A stretch of 64,000 bases of DNA from Robertmurraya_A mangrovi (GCF_034427655.1 NZ_JAXOFX010000007.1:135472-199471), one strand, 5' to 3'; counted from the stretch's first letter, positions 35,208 to 44,091 are shown. Program-made: numbers and translations. Notes: generated from the sequence alone by a model not told the origin.

Positions 35208-35540
35208 TTAGTTCTTTGTCCAACCGCTTTTTAAGATCCCCATTGTATCGATATGATTTTTTGCTTCTTGATCACCCAATTGATAGATCATCCCATAGAC
35301 CGCTTGCGTTGTGTTATCATAAGCATCATTTTCTCTATCATAATGATATTGAACATAAGGAACGTGAGCTCTAAAAAAATTCTGCCAGTCGGTTGAATAA
35401 TTTTGTTCAAACAATTCTCTTAATTGAGTAATTTCCTCATCTGTCGCTTCTATTTTAAAATTCCAAGGCGAATCGGTGCTACTTTGTGAGATTTCGCCGG
35501 TACTAACCGCCACATAATATGTTTTCTTTTGATTTTCCAC
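35208..35540 (-). CDS. Small conserved-looking soluble protein, not recognised
   Basis: A 110-aa protein I cannot assign. It starts at GTG 35540 after GAAAGGGTG and reads MENQKKTYYVAVSTGEISQS, then SPWNFKIEATDEEITQLREL and HVPYVQYHYDRENDAYD. It is acidic, rich in Tyr and Gln, soluble and without signal peptide or Cys. Some Bacillus proteins of this look are labelled only 'hydrolase' in databases; I see no catalytic motif to justify that. It converges with the lipoprotein gene. Confidence 0.7.
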   Translation of the reverse strand: MENQKKTYYVAVSTGEISQSSTDSPWNFKIEATDEEITQLRELFEQNYSTDWQNFFRAHVPYVQYHYDRENDAYDNTTQAVYGMIYQLGDQEAKNHIDTMGILKSGWTKN

Positions 35541-35775
35541 TCGTTACACCCTTTCTTATGGCAAAGGATTCAATTTTTGCAATCTTCAAAAAACCACTTC
35601 TCATTATGATTGGTTTTATATATAATAAATCAAATAGTAATAGTCCTCTAACTATAGTCTTACTCATATTACATATATTTTTACATTGTTAATGGAAAAA
35701 AATTTCGAATAGTTTTCATAATTTAGGGTATTGAATAAGTATAATGATAAAAATACTTTAGCGGGGGTGGAAGGG

Positions 35776-36033
35776 ATGAAACTGGTCGATGAGATCTATG
35801 CTTTTTATCGTGATAAGTTAACGGGTGACGAAGAGGATATTGATATGCTTGCCTTTGCTTTTCTAGAGGAGATGACTCCTGATGATTTGTTAAAAATCAT
35901 TCAAGACTTGGACACGCAGGAATTATACGATTTAATGGGACTTTACTTAATTGAAGGACTGAAGGGTAAATTTGCTCAAGAAGAGTATGGTCAAAAAAGG
36001 GCTCCTTCATTTCATGAAAGAAATTTGCATTAA
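35776..36033 (+). CDS. Small acidic protein, DUF6154-like
   Basis: An 85-aa soluble acidic protein, beginning MKLVDEIYAFYRDKLTGDEE and containing MLAFAFLEEMTPDDLLKIIQ and ELYDLMGLYLIEGLKGK. It is helical throughout with no catalytic motif. I recall such proteins as a Bacillus family of unknown function (DUF6154), but this match is from memory. The ATG at 35776 follows GGGGGTGG; the frame is open 15 codons further up. A strong terminator follows. Confidence 0.72.
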   Translation: MKLVDEIYAFYRDKLTGDEEDIDMLAFAFLEEMTPDDLLKIIQDLDTQELYDLMGLYLIEGLKGKFAQEEYGQKRAPSFHERNLH

Positions 36034-36077
36034 AAAATAGATTTTTTAATGATACATATTAACATATCGATTTTTTA

Positions 36078-36115
36078 AAAATAGCCGAATATACAGTTGT
36101 TCGGCTATTTTTTTC
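36078..36115 (+). terminator. Terminator after the DUF6154-like gene
   Basis: Perfect 12-bp stem AAAATAGCCGAA / TTCGGCTATTTT, then T3-4. Confidence 0.88.
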
Positions 36116-36116
36116 C

Positions 36117-36146
36117 AAAAAAACAGGCTGACTTTCCTAGTCAGCC
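36117..36146 (-). terminator. Terminator after dps
   Basis: On the minus strand GGCTGACT / AGTCAGCC with a 5-nt loop, then TGTTTTTTT. Confidence 0.88.
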
Positions 36147-36152
36147 AAAGTT

Positions 36153-36590
36153 TTAACCTAAGTATGCTTTTAACATCCAAATATGTTTCTTTAAGCTTTG
36201 CTTAACCGAAAGTAGCATATCTCCTGTACCTTCATCATTTGCCTTTTCTGCAAGCTCAATTGCATCCTGGAGCTCTTCCACCATTTTTTCAAAGTCTCCA
36301 CAAATGCTACCTACCATTTGCTCAGCACTTTCATTCCCTGAAGCCTCCTGAACAGAGGCAAGCTCTAAGCATTCTTTCATCGTTGCCACTGGATTTCCTT
36401 CAAGTGCTAAAATTCTCTCAGCTAATTCATCAATGTGGACATTGGCTTCGTTATACATTTCTTCAAATTTTTCATGTAGGGTAAAGAAATTTCTGCCCTT
36501 TACATACCAATGATAGTTATGAAGCTTAACGTATAATACAGTCCAGTTTGCCACTTGCCTATTAACAGCTTGTACTAATTCGTTTGACAT
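36153..36590 (-). CDS. dps: Dps-family DNA-binding/ferritin-like protein
   Basis: A 145-aa Dps/MrgA-type mini-ferritin that forms a 12-subunit shell, oxidises Fe(II) with peroxide and protects DNA. The ferroxidase signature is visible: LHNYHWYVKGRNFFTLHEKFEEMYNEA (His and His/Asp/Glu ligands between subunits), followed by VHIDELAERILALEG. Position beside ytzI and luxS matches B. subtilis dps/ytkB. Expression may be under general-stress SigB or PerR control, but I could not identify either site upstream. Confidence 0.92.
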   Translation of the reverse strand: MSNELVQAVNRQVANWTVLYVKLHNYHWYVKGRNFFTLHEKFEEMYNEANVHIDELAERILALEGNPVATMKECLELASVQEASGNESAEQMVGSICGDFEKMVEELQDAIELAEKANDEGTGDMLLSVKQSLKKHIWMLKAYLG

Positions 36591-36760
36591 TTATATCATC
36601 CTCCCACTGTTATATTTCCCTTTTTAAAGTAGTTAAAACGTAAAAATAATATCGGTTATAGATTCTCAGAATAATGTTTCAAAACGTGCTAAAATGGATT
36701 AAAAGTATTATTTTGGTATATAAGTTGAACTCTTAAAAATTTCTATAGGAGGAATGGACA

Positions 36761-36919
36761 ATGAAAATTGTTTTAATCATATCCATTGTCATTATTTTTG
36801 TTGTTATTTTATTAGCCGTTTTAACTACATCTAAAGCCTATTCGTACAAGCATACAGTAGACTCATTGGAAGATAATCCTCACTTACCAAAAGAGGGAGA
36901 GCAGGAGAAGAAAGAATAG
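36761..36919 (+). CDS. ytzI: YtzI, small single-pass membrane protein
   Basis: A 52-aa protein: an N-terminal transmembrane helix (MKIVLIISIVIIFVVILLAV) and a short hydrophilic tail, KAYSYKHTVDSLEDNPHLPK, ending in a Glu/Lys-rich stretch. The ATG is 8 nt after AGGAGGAA. It matches my memory of B. subtilis YtzI in size, pattern and place between dps and luxS. Function unknown. A short run of AATAGA/ATTAGA repeats follows its stop, before cls. Confidence 0.82.
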   Translation: MKIVLIISIVIIFVVILLAVLTTSKAYSYKHTVDSLEDNPHLPKEGEQEKKE

Positions 36920-36975
36920 AATAGAATAGAATTAGAATTAGAAATAGAAATAATTATTTTTTGCGAGGAACTTAG

Positions 36976-38424
36976 ATGAGTATAACATCTGTTTTGATAG
37001 GACTTATATTTGTTCTAAACATCGGCTTTGCCATGATTGTCATCTTTCTGGAACGTCGGGATCCTGGTGCAACTTGGGCTTGGTTACTCGTATTACTTTT
37101 TATACCAGGACTTGGGTTTATTTTATATTTAATCTTTGGTCAAAACTTAAGTCGGAGAAAAATGTTTCTATGGGAAGATCGAAAGAAAATTGGGATAGAT
37201 GAACTCATACATAGACAAATACAAGATTTGAATTCTGGGCAGTTTTTGTTTCGAAATGAAATTGAAAAGTTTAATCGCGATTTAATCTATATGCACTTAA
37301 TCAACAATGATGCGGTTTTAACACAAGATAATAGTGTTAAGATTTTCACAGATGGCCAGGAAAAATTTAATTCACTCATAAACGATATTCTTGCGGCCGA
37401 AGACCACATCCACCTTCAATATTATATTTATAAAAAAGATAACCTTGGAAAGAAGTTAAAGAATGCCTTAATTGCTAAAGCTAAAGAAGGTGTAAAAGTC
37501 AGAGTATTGTATGATGAACTTGGTTCAAGGACAATGACAAAATCCTTTTTTAAAGATTTAAGAGAAGCTGGAGGGGAAGTGGAAGTATTTTTTCCGTCCA
37601 AATTTCATTTTATAAATCTACGTTTAAATTATCGAAATCACAGGAAGTTAGCCATCATTGATGGAAAAATAGGTTATGTTGGCGGTTTTAACGTTGGGGA
37701 TGAATATTTAGGGTTCGATCCAAAATTTGGATACTGGCGTGATACACACCTGAAATTAGAGGGTGGCGCGGTACATGCCATTCAGACCCGTTTTATTCTA
37801 GATTGGAACCAAGCCTCTTACAGGCATGATATTTATTACTCACCTAATTATTTCCCGAAGGAAGCCCCTAATGGCGGCGTCGGAATTCAAGTGGTCACAA
37901 GTGGTCCGGATTCAGAATGGGAACAAATCAAAAATGGCTATATAAAAATGATAACATCAGCAAAAAAGTCAATATGGATACAGACTCCTTATTTTATCCC
38001 TGATGCAAGTGTTCTTGATGCCTTAAGGATTGCTTCTTTATGTGGAGTTGATGTAAGAATCATGATACCAAACAAGCCGGATCACATGTTTGTTTATTGG
38101 GCTACTTATTCCTATATTGGGGAAATGATTAAGGCAGGAGCAAGAGTCTATATATACGATAACGGTTTTATTCACGCAAAAACCATTGTAGTTGATCATC
38201 ACGTTTCATCTGTCGGAACAGCTAATATTGATGTGAGAAGTTTCCGCTTAAATTTTGAGGTAAATGCTTTTATCTATAACGAAAACATTGCGGAGGAACT
38301 AACAAAGAGTTTTGAAGAGGATATAAAATTATCTACAGAACTAACTCCTGAAAAGTACAGAGAACGACATTTAAAAATCCGATTTAAAGAATCGGTTTCT
38401 AGGTTATTGTCACCTATATTATAA
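36976..38424 (+). CDS. cls: Cardiolipin synthase
   Basis: A 482-aa membrane enzyme that joins two phosphatidylglycerol molecules to cardiolipin and glycerol. Two N-terminal transmembrane segments occupy about residues 1-55 (with the typical RRDPGATWAWLLVL). Two phospholipase-D motifs are present: HRKLAIIDGKIGYVGGFN and HAKTIVVDHHVSSVGTANID, both HxKxxxxD. Length and layout fit ClsA-type enzymes of Bacilli. The gene starts 56 bp after ytzI with GCGAGGA upstream, so ytzI-cls may be one transcript. A terminator shared with luxS follows. Confidence 0.95.
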   Translation: MSITSVLIGLIFVLNIGFAMIVIFLERRDPGATWAWLLVLLFIPGLGFILYLIFGQNLSRRKMFLWEDRKKIGIDELIHRQIQDLNSGQFLFRNEIEKFNRDLIYMHLINNDAVLTQDNSVKIFTDGQEKFNSLINDILAAEDHIHLQYYIYKKDNLGKKLKNALIAKAKEGVKVRVLYDELGSRTMTKSFFKDLREAGGEVEVFFPSKFHFINLRLNYRNHRKLAIIDGKIGYVGGFNVGDEYLGFDPKFGYWRDTHLKLEGGAVHAIQTRFILDWNQASYRHDIYYSPNYFPKEAPNGGVGIQVVTSGPDSEWEQIKNGYIKMITSAKKSIWIQTPYFIPDASVLDALRIASLCGVDVRIMIPNKPDHMFVYWATYSYIGEMIKAGARVYIYDNGFIHAKTIVVDHHVSSVGTANIDVRSFRLNFEVNAFIYNENIAEELTKSFEEDIKLSTELTPEKYRERHLKIRFKESVSRLLSPIL

Positions 38425-38454
38425 AAGCCAGATTGCTCATACAATCTGGCTTTT
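38423..38454. terminator. Bidirectional terminator between cls and luxS
   Basis: Perfect 13-bp stem AAAAGCCAGATTG / CAATCTGGCTTTT; its ends give T4 on both strands. Confidence 0.88.
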
Positions 38455-38459
38455 ACCTA

Positions 38460-38930
38460 TTAAAATACTTGTCTTAAGTCTTCTTTCGTTTGCTCAAGCC
38501 AGAAGCGCATTAAACGCTTTGCACCTTCTAAATCATGAAGCTTTGCTTGACCACATTCTTTTGGAGTTGCTGCAGGAATCACATCTACTTCAACTGCCTC
38601 TTTTAAAGTATCTTCAAGTAAGTCGATGATTTCATCAACTGTTGGTTCACCACTAACCACTAGGTAGTATCCTGTTTGGCAACCCATTGGTGAGATATCA
38701 ATAATATCAAAGTGATCATACTTCTCAGAGTGTTTACGAATGTTAATCGCTAAAAGGTGCTCTAGTGTATGAATTGCATCAGGCTTCATTGCCTGCTTAT
38801 TAGGCTGGCAGAAGCGAATATCATATTTATTTACAACCCCGTCCGTTCCTACTTTATGAACTCCACAATGTCTTACATAAGGGGCTTTAACGGCATCATG
38901 ATCTAATTCAAAGCTTTCTACTGAAGGCAT
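38460..38930 (-). CDS. luxS: S-ribosylhomocysteine lyase LuxS
   Basis: LuxS splits S-ribosylhomocysteine to homocysteine and DPD, the autoinducer-2 precursor, in the activated methyl cycle that starts with MetK. It is 156 aa, the normal length. The metal ligands are in HTLEH (His54, His58) and the catalytic/metal Cys in ISPMGCQTGYY. The ATG at 38930 follows AAAGGAGTG; the frame is open 21 codons upstream but without family similarity. It is a single gene with a bidirectional terminator. No riboswitch was seen in the 300 bp upstream. Confidence 0.96.
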   Translation of the reverse strand: MPSVESFELDHDAVKAPYVRHCGVHKVGTDGVVNKYDIRFCQPNKQAMKPDAIHTLEHLLAINIRKHSEKYDHFDIIDISPMGCQTGYYLVVSGEPTVDEIIDLLEDTLKEAVEVDVIPAATPKECGQAKLHDLEGAKRLMRFWLEQTKEDLRQVF

Positions 38931-39225
38931 TATATTCACTCCTTTTTCATGTCTACAACGTATTATACAATAAATCCCGAGTATTTTCATCAAATTAATC
39001 TACATTTACCTCAACGGGAAAAAAATCTAACATGAAGTGCTGCTTTCTTAGTGAATCTGTATTTATAGACTTTTCAAGCTTTAGTATGATATGTTTTTGC
39101 ATAGATGTATTCGTCTAGTTGATATGTGACGAAAAAAAACTTAATTCTTATATCAACTTCTTAATAAAAGCTATGTTGTTCATAATTATTTTTGAAAACA
39201 GCCGATACTGAAAAGAGTGAGATGA

Positions 39226-39453
39226 ATGTTAAAAAAATTACTGTTAGGTTTTATCCGTTTCTACCAATTGGTTATTTCTCCTCTTAAACCACCGACATGT
39301 CGGTTCTACCCTACGTGTTCTCATTATGGGCTAGAAGCAATAAAAAGGTTCGGCCCTTTAAAAGGCGGTTGGCTAACCATTAAACGAATTTTAAAATGCC
39401 ATCCTTTCCATCCTGGAGGAGTAGATTTAGTACCAGAAAAGGAAAAGAATTAG
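39226..39453 (+). CDS. yidD: YidD membrane protein insertion efficiency factor (YtjA)
   Basis: A 75-aa protein of the YidD family, which helps the YidC/Oxa1 insertase. The N-terminus is an amphipathic membrane-surface helix (LLGFIRFYQLVISPL). The family's conserved cysteines are in CRFYPTCSHYGLEAIKRFG, followed by GWLTIKRILKCHPFHPGG. The gene is separated from rpmH and yidC here, as for B. subtilis YtjA. Its stop overlaps the stop of the convergent carbonic anhydrase gene by 4 bp, with no terminator between. Confidence 0.93.
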   Translation: MLKKLLLGFIRFYQLVISPLKPPTCRFYPTCSHYGLEAIKRFGPLKGGWLTIKRILKCHPFHPGGVDLVPEKEKN

Positions 39454-40013
39454 TTTTCATAACCATTTTCAACTAAATCTAATGCGCCCGTTTTTGGATT
39501 AATAACTAACCCATGGACAGGAACGTCCTTTGGTAGCAAAGGGTGCTTTTTGATCATTTTAACACTATGGGCAACACTTTCAGACACATGGTTGAAACCC
39601 TTAAGCCATTCGTTTACGTCAATACCAGAGTATTCTAACATCTGGAAGGTTTCATCCGTGATGCCTCTTTCTTTCATCTTATCAAGAACACTATCAGCTT
39701 TCAGTCCACTCATCCCACAATCATGATGTCCGATAACTAGAATTTCCTCAGCTTGGAGTTGATAGACCGCAACCAGAAGGCTCCTCATGATACTCCCAAA
39801 TGGATGGCTAACTAGTGCTCCCGCATTTTTTACAATTTTGACATCTCCGTTACCTACATTAATTGCTTTCGGCAACAACTCTAATAATCTAGTATCCATA
39901 CAGGTTAGAATAACTAACTTCTTGTCAGGATATTTGTCAGTACTATATTGTTCGTAACTTTTTTCTTCTACAAAGTGCTTATTATGCTGGAGAATCTCAT
40001 CTAAGAGTCTCAT
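39450..40013 (-). CDS. ytiB: Beta-carbonic anhydrase YtiB
   Basis: A 187-aa zinc enzyme interconverting CO2 and bicarbonate. The zinc ligands are CMDTRL (Cys and Asp near residue 40), and HHDCG (His and Cys near 95). The Asp-Arg dyad CxDxR is intact. The ATG at 40013 is after AAAGAGGTG; the frame is open 11 codons upstream. Such YtiB-type single-domain enzymes are common in Bacillus. It is convergent with yidD with overlapping stop codons. Confidence 0.92.
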   Translation of the reverse strand: MRLLDEILQHNKHFVEEKSYEQYSTDKYPDKKLVILTCMDTRLLELLPKAINVGNGDVKIVKNAGALVSHPFGSIMRSLLVAVYQLQAEEILVIGHHDCGMSGLKADSVLDKMKERGITDETFQMLEYSGIDVNEWLKGFNHVSESVAHSVKMIKKHPLLPKDVPVHGLVINPKTGALDLVENGYEN

Positions 40014-40210
40014 GTTCTTCACCTCTTTATTAAAATAACAATACATTTTTTAATCAATTATAAATGCAACCAAGGGTGCCTTTTCTGCACAATATTGTCC
40101 TTTATGCAAAGCACTTATAAATGATTCTATTATTAGCATACATAATTATTGCAAAAATAGACAATTTTTATTCTTGCTTTTCTTAAATTTATTTTGTAAT
40201 ATACTAAGAG

Positions 40211-40232
40211 TAAATCGGAATCGTTACGCATT
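40211..40232. promoter_or_regulatory. Candidate Zur box upstream of znuA
   Basis: TAAATCGGAATCGTTACGCA resembles the Bacillus Zur/Fur-family box TAAATCGTAATNATTACGATTTA. It is about 90 bp before a zinc-binding lipoprotein gene. It is imperfect in the right arm. Confidence 0.6.
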
Positions 40233-40323
40233 ATTAATTAAGTCTATAATACAATTATTCTAATAAACTACGTATAGACTCTAAATCGAAATAAATACGC
40301 TTTTTAAAAAGTGAGGAGAGAAT

Positions 40324-41415
40324 ATGAAAAAGTTTATCTTATTTATATTTTTATTATTACCCGTTAGTTTATTCTTATCTGGTTGTGGCGGAGCAGACAA
40401 ACAAGCTGAATCAGATACGACGACAGATCGTGTAACCGTTTATACTACTGTCTATCCTTTATATTATTTTACTGAGCGCATTGGCGGAGAGTTTGTTAAT
40501 GTAGAAACGATTTATCCTCCTGGCGCTGATGAACATACTTTTGAGCCATCTCAAAAAGATATGATGAAACTAGCCGATTCAGACTTATTTGTTTATGTCG
40601 GATTAGGTCTAGAAGGATTTGTTGAAAAAGCAAAAGAAACTTTAAAAAATGAAAATGTGAAGTTGCTTGCTGCTGGTGAAAATATTCACTTTGACGATCA
40701 TGAAGAAGGTCATGACAACGAAGGGGAAGAAAGTCATGAAGAAGAAGGCCATGATCACGAAGGTGAAGAAAACCATGAAGAAGAAGGTCATGATCATGAA
40801 GGTGAAGAAAACCATGAAGAAGAAGGTCATGATCACGAGGGTGAAGAAAACCATGAAGAAGAAGGTCATGAAGAGCACAACCACGGTGATGTAGATCCTC
40901 ACGTTTGGATTGACCCTGTTTACTCAAAGGACTTAGCCGAAGCGATAAAAAATGAATTGATTGTTTTATTACCTGAACATAAAGAGCAAATGGAAGAGAA
41001 TTTTAATAATCTTGCCACAGAGCTTGACGATTTAAATAAAGAATTTGATGAAGTAATCCACCACGCTAAACATAAAGAGTTTATTGTTTCTCACTCAGCT
41101 TACGGTTATTGGGAACATCGTTACGGCTTGGAACAGATTAGTGTATCTGGTATCTCAACATCACAAGAACCTTCGCAGAAACAACTAGAAAAAATTATCT
41201 CTACAGCAAAAGAACATGACTTAAAATATATTTTCTTTGAACAAAATGTTAGCTCAAAATTAGCGGAAATCGTCCAAAAAGAATTGAATGCAAAAACATT
41301 AACTCTTCATAATTTATCTGTATTAACGGACGAAGATTTAAAAAGTGAGAAAAATTACTTCTCTATTATGAAGGATAACTTAAAAGCTCTTGATACTGCA
41401 CTAAATGATAAGTAA
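40324..41415 (+). CDS. znuA: ZnuA/AdcA-type zinc-binding lipoprotein with His-rich repeat loop
   Basis: A 363-aa solute-binding protein of the cluster A-1 ABC family. The signal ends in the lipobox LSGC at about residue 21. Metal ligands are expected at GADEHTFEPS, the region after the loop (DPHVWIDPV) and VSHSAYGYWEHRYG. Between about residues 119 and 195 is a very long His/Asp/Glu loop containing four copies of a 13-residue unit, GHDHEGEENHEEE (40708-40863). Such loops buffer zinc. No znuB or znuC partner is in the window, so the importer subunits must be elsewhere. A Zur-like box lies upstream and a terminator downstream. Confidence 0.92.
   Translation: MKKFILFIFLLLPVSLFLSGCGGADKQAESDTTTDRVTVYTTVYPLYYFTERIGGEFVNVETIYPPGADEHTFEPSQKDMMKLADSDLFVYVGLGLEGFVEKAKETLKNENVKLLAAGENIHFDDHEEGHDNEGEESHEEEGHDHEGEENHEEEGHDHEGEENHEEEGHDHEGEENHEEEGHEEHNHGDVDPHVWIDPVYSKDLAEAIKNELIVLLPEHKEQMEENFNNLATELDDLNKEFDEVIHHAKHKEFIVSHSAYGYWEHRYGLEQISVSGISTSQEPSQKQLEKIISTAKEHDLKYIFFEQNVSSKLAEIVQKELNAKTLTLHNLSVLTDEDLKSEKNYFSIMKDNLKALDTALNDK
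40708..40863 (+). repeat. Four 39-bp tandem repeats coding the His-rich loop
   Basis: Units begin at 40708, 40747, 40786 and 40825, each coding GHDHEGEENHEEE or a close variant; the first unit differs most (GHDNEGEESHEEE). Copy number could vary between strains. Confidence 0.9.
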
Positions 41416-41447
41416 AGCTTGAGGATAAATTCCTCAAGCTTTTTTTG
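41415..41447 (+). terminator. Terminator after znuA
   Basis: Perfect 11-bp stem AAGCTTGAGGA / TCCTCAAGCTT, then T7. Confidence 0.9.
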
Positions 41448-41457
41448 TTGTTGTTTT

Positions 41458-41484
41458 GGGTCGAGGGACCTGTCCCTATGACCC
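41458..41484. repeat. Nested palindrome between znuA and cydA
   Basis: GGGAC-CT-GTCCC sits inside GGGTC...GACCC, so a two-step GC-rich hairpin can form. It has no T-run and lies 11 bp past the znuA terminator. It resembles in style the palindrome at 6182-6221. Confidence 0.7.
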
Positions 41485-41565
41485 ACCCACGGCTCAAAAA
41501 ATGATTACATATTTATTATAAATTGGATAACACTAACAAAAGTGAGAATATCTGAAGGGACGATT

Positions 41566-42930
41566 ATGATGGATGATTTACTGATAGCCCGTTCACTCTT
41601 TGGTACAACCATGGGATTCCATATCATATTTGCTACCATTGGTGTTGGTCTGCCACTTATGATGTTAACGGCAGAATTGTTATACCAAAAAACGAAAGAT
41701 CAAGAATATGTGGTTATGGCTAAAAGATGGACGAAAGCCTTTGCCGTTTTATTAGGAGTCGGAATTCCAACAGGTACAATTGCCGGGGTGCAACTTTCCT
41801 TATTATGGCCTGGCTTTATGGAAGTACTAGGTGTCGTTATGGCTTTACCTTTCCAAATTGAAATTTATGCTTTCTTTATTGAAGCGTTATTTATGTCCAT
41901 TTATGTTTATGCTGCTGAGCGGATTCCCCCTTGGGCTAGGATTTCTAGTCTAGTATTAGTTGCTTTAGGGGCTTTGGCTTCAGCTGTACTAATTACAAAC
42001 GTTCATGCATGGCAGGGGACTCCAAGAGGTTTTACTATGGAGAATGGATTAATAACCAATGTCGATCCATGGGTTGCCTTTTTTAACCCTAGCTTTTTTG
42101 TAACCGCTACTCACGTGGCTGTTTCAGCCTATACGACAGGTGCCTTTGTCATTGCCTCTGTTGCTGCCTTTAAAATGTTAAGATCTGACTTTGGTTCTCG
42201 AATTTATAATTTCCATAAAAAAGCTCTTATGGTTAGTTTAGTCGTTGGTGGCATTTTCTCATTAGTAACAGCTATAAACGGACATGAAGCTGCACAGTAT
42301 CTTCATGAATATCAACCTGAGAAATTAGCTGCAGCGGAGGGGCTATTTGAAACTCAGTCCCATGCTCCATTAGTTGTTGGAGGTTTTACCGACCGTGAAA
42401 GTGAAACGGTGAAGTGGGCTATTCATATCCCCTGGGCTTTAAGTTTCCTAGCTGGTAATAGCTTTGATACGGTTGTACTTGGTTTAAATGAATGGCCCGA
42501 AAAAGAATGGCCACCATTGTTCGTACACACACTTTTTAATGGAATGGTTTTTATTGGTACATATTTAATCATGCTTGCTTTTGCAGGATTGGCCTGGACC
42601 AAAATTTTAAAGAAAGACCGTTTCCCTAAGCTATTTATGTGGGCATTTATTGCATCAGGCCCTCTAGCAGTTCTAGCTATTGAATTTGGTTGGGTATTCG
42701 CATGCTCTGGACGTCAACCATGGGTCATCTACCGTACACTCTTAACAGCTGATGCAGCTACAACTGCAACAAACTTAGGTGTCTTATTTATGTTGTTCGC
42801 GGCTGTGTATGCCATTTTAGGTGTAGTTGTCGTTCTTGTACTACTTTATTACTTCAAAAAGAACACCGTAATGGACGATTTAAATCGGGCCGAACAAAAG
42901 GGATTACCATTGTACGGATCGAATACGTAG
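41566..42930 (+). CDS. cydA: Cytochrome bd-type ubiquinol/menaquinol oxidase subunit I (YthA)
   Basis: A 454-aa haem-binding subunit of a bd-type quinol oxidase that reduces O2 to water without pumping protons. About nine membrane segments are visible. Near the N-terminus FGTTMGFHIIFA holds the first haem-ligand His; WAFAVLLGVGIPTGTIAG-like and FQIEIYAFFIEALFM regions follow, and GRQPWVIYRTLLT is the bd signature near the C-terminus. The Q-loop is short, as in B. subtilis YthA. The start at 41566 follows GAAGGGAC; the frame is open to 41542. It is cotranscribed with the subunit II gene 108 bp below. In this organism the electron donor should be menaquinol. Confidence 0.93.
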   Translation: MMDDLLIARSLFGTTMGFHIIFATIGVGLPLMMLTAELLYQKTKDQEYVVMAKRWTKAFAVLLGVGIPTGTIAGVQLSLLWPGFMEVLGVVMALPFQIEIYAFFIEALFMSIYVYAAERIPPWARISSLVLVALGALASAVLITNVHAWQGTPRGFTMENGLITNVDPWVAFFNPSFFVTATHVAVSAYTTGAFVIASVAAFKMLRSDFGSRIYNFHKKALMVSLVVGGIFSLVTAINGHEAAQYLHEYQPEKLAAAEGLFETQSHAPLVVGGFTDRESETVKWAIHIPWALSFLAGNSFDTVVLGLNEWPEKEWPPLFVHTLFNGMVFIGTYLIMLAFAGLAWTKILKKDRFPKLFMWAFIASGPLAVLAIEFGWVFACSGRQPWVIYRTLLTADAATTATNLGVLFMLFAAVYAILGVVVVLVLLYYFKKNTVMDDLNRAEQKGLPLYGSNT

Positions 42931-43038
42931 CCTTTTCCTAAACTTCACTCTATGTGGATGTATTTACCCTTTGGAGACGTACCTTATACGATAACAACAA
43001 TCAAGCACTTACAGCTATAGGTAAGGAGTTGAAAAGAA

Positions 43039-44091
43039 ATGGCTGATGCTCTGTTAGCGATTACCGTTCTATGGGGTTTTGTTTTTATATACGCAGTTAT
43101 GGCCACAATGGATTTCGGAGCTGGCTTTTGGTCCATGATTTATTTTAATCGTACGAAGACAAAGGCAACGAACATTGCAAACCGTTATTTGTCTCCTACT
43201 TGGGAAGTAACAAATACTTTCATTGTTGCACTCGTTGTTGCGGTTTATAGCTTGTTTCCGTCTGCTGCTTACACTCTCGGAACTGTTCTATTAATTCCGG
43301 GAAGTATGATTTTATTATTATTGGCCATTCGAAGTGCCTTTTTAGTATTTTCAAATATCGCAGAAGAATATAGGAAACCACTTACTTATATCTCTGGAAT
43401 AACAGGTATTATCATTCCTGGTCTATTAATTGCTGTTTTACCTATTACACACGGAAACTATATTGATTTTTCTGATGGAAGACAAACGCTTGATTTGGTC
43501 AAATTATTTACTAGCGCAAATACCTATGCTTTTATAGGATTTGGAATTAGTAGTACTCTATTTTTGTCTTCTCTTTTATTAGCAGACTACTCTAAAAGTG
43601 CTGAAGAATGGGAAGCCTATCATGTCTATCGACGGGATGCTATTTTACTCGGTCCCGTTTCTCTCATTATGGCATTTGTGATTATGTTGACTATTCGAGC
43701 AGAAGCACCTTGGCTTTACGAAAATATGATGGGGAACTTTCCATTGTTAATCTCATCTGTTGTTTTTTTCTTAATTGGCGGCTTAGGGTTATTCCTTCCA
43801 TCCATCACTGGAGGGCCGAAAGGAATGCCTAGGTTATCAGTGATAGCCGTAACGATTCAATATTTAATTGCAAGCCTCGTATATGGTAGAGGGCATCTAC
43901 CATACATTGTTTATCCCGAGGTTACGATTGAATCTGCTTTTACTGATCCTAATTCGTTCAGAGCTATTTTTGCCACCTATATTGCGGGCTTTGCCATTCT
44001 CTTTCCTGGTTTCTTCTATTTTTGGAGCTTGTTCATGAACGACAAACGTTACCTCCAGCAGCAGAAATCGGAAGAACCAAAACCAGAGTAA
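43039..44091 (+). CDS. cydB: Cytochrome bd-type oxidase subunit II (YthB)
   Basis: A 350-aa membrane subunit with about eight to nine hydrophobic segments, partner of subunit I. It begins with the family pattern LLAITVLWGFVFIYAVMATM and DFGAGFWSM, the conserved DFG-G region. It has no haem ligands of its own, as expected. The ATG follows AAGGAGTTG. The cydCD-like exporter genes found with some cyd operons are not here, which fits a YthAB-type second oxidase. A terminator follows. Confidence 0.92.
   Translation: MADALLAITVLWGFVFIYAVMATMDFGAGFWSMIYFNRTKTKATNIANRYLSPTWEVTNTFIVALVVAVYSLFPSAAYTLGTVLLIPGSMILLLLAIRSAFLVFSNIAEEYRKPLTYISGITGIIIPGLLIAVLPITHGNYIDFSDGRQTLDLVKLFTSANTYAFIGFGISSTLFLSSLLLADYSKSAEEWEAYHVYRRDAILLGPVSLIMAFVIMLTIRAEAPWLYENMMGNFPLLISSVVFFLIGGLGLFLPSITGGPKGMPRLSVIAVTIQYLIASLVYGRGHLPYIVYPEVTIESAFTDPNSFRAIFATYIAGFAILFPGFFYFWSLFMNDKRYLQQQKSEEPKPE

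Noticed and set aside
36591..36700. PerR/Fur box upstream of dps
   Set aside because: TTATAGATTCTCAGAATAA is only loosely palindromic and does not fit TTATAATNATTATAA.
40496..40927. Long antisense open frames across the znuA His-rich repeat
   Set aside because: They exist only because the 39-bp repeat has no stops on either strand; the low-complexity His/Leu or Met/Phe products have no ribosome site.
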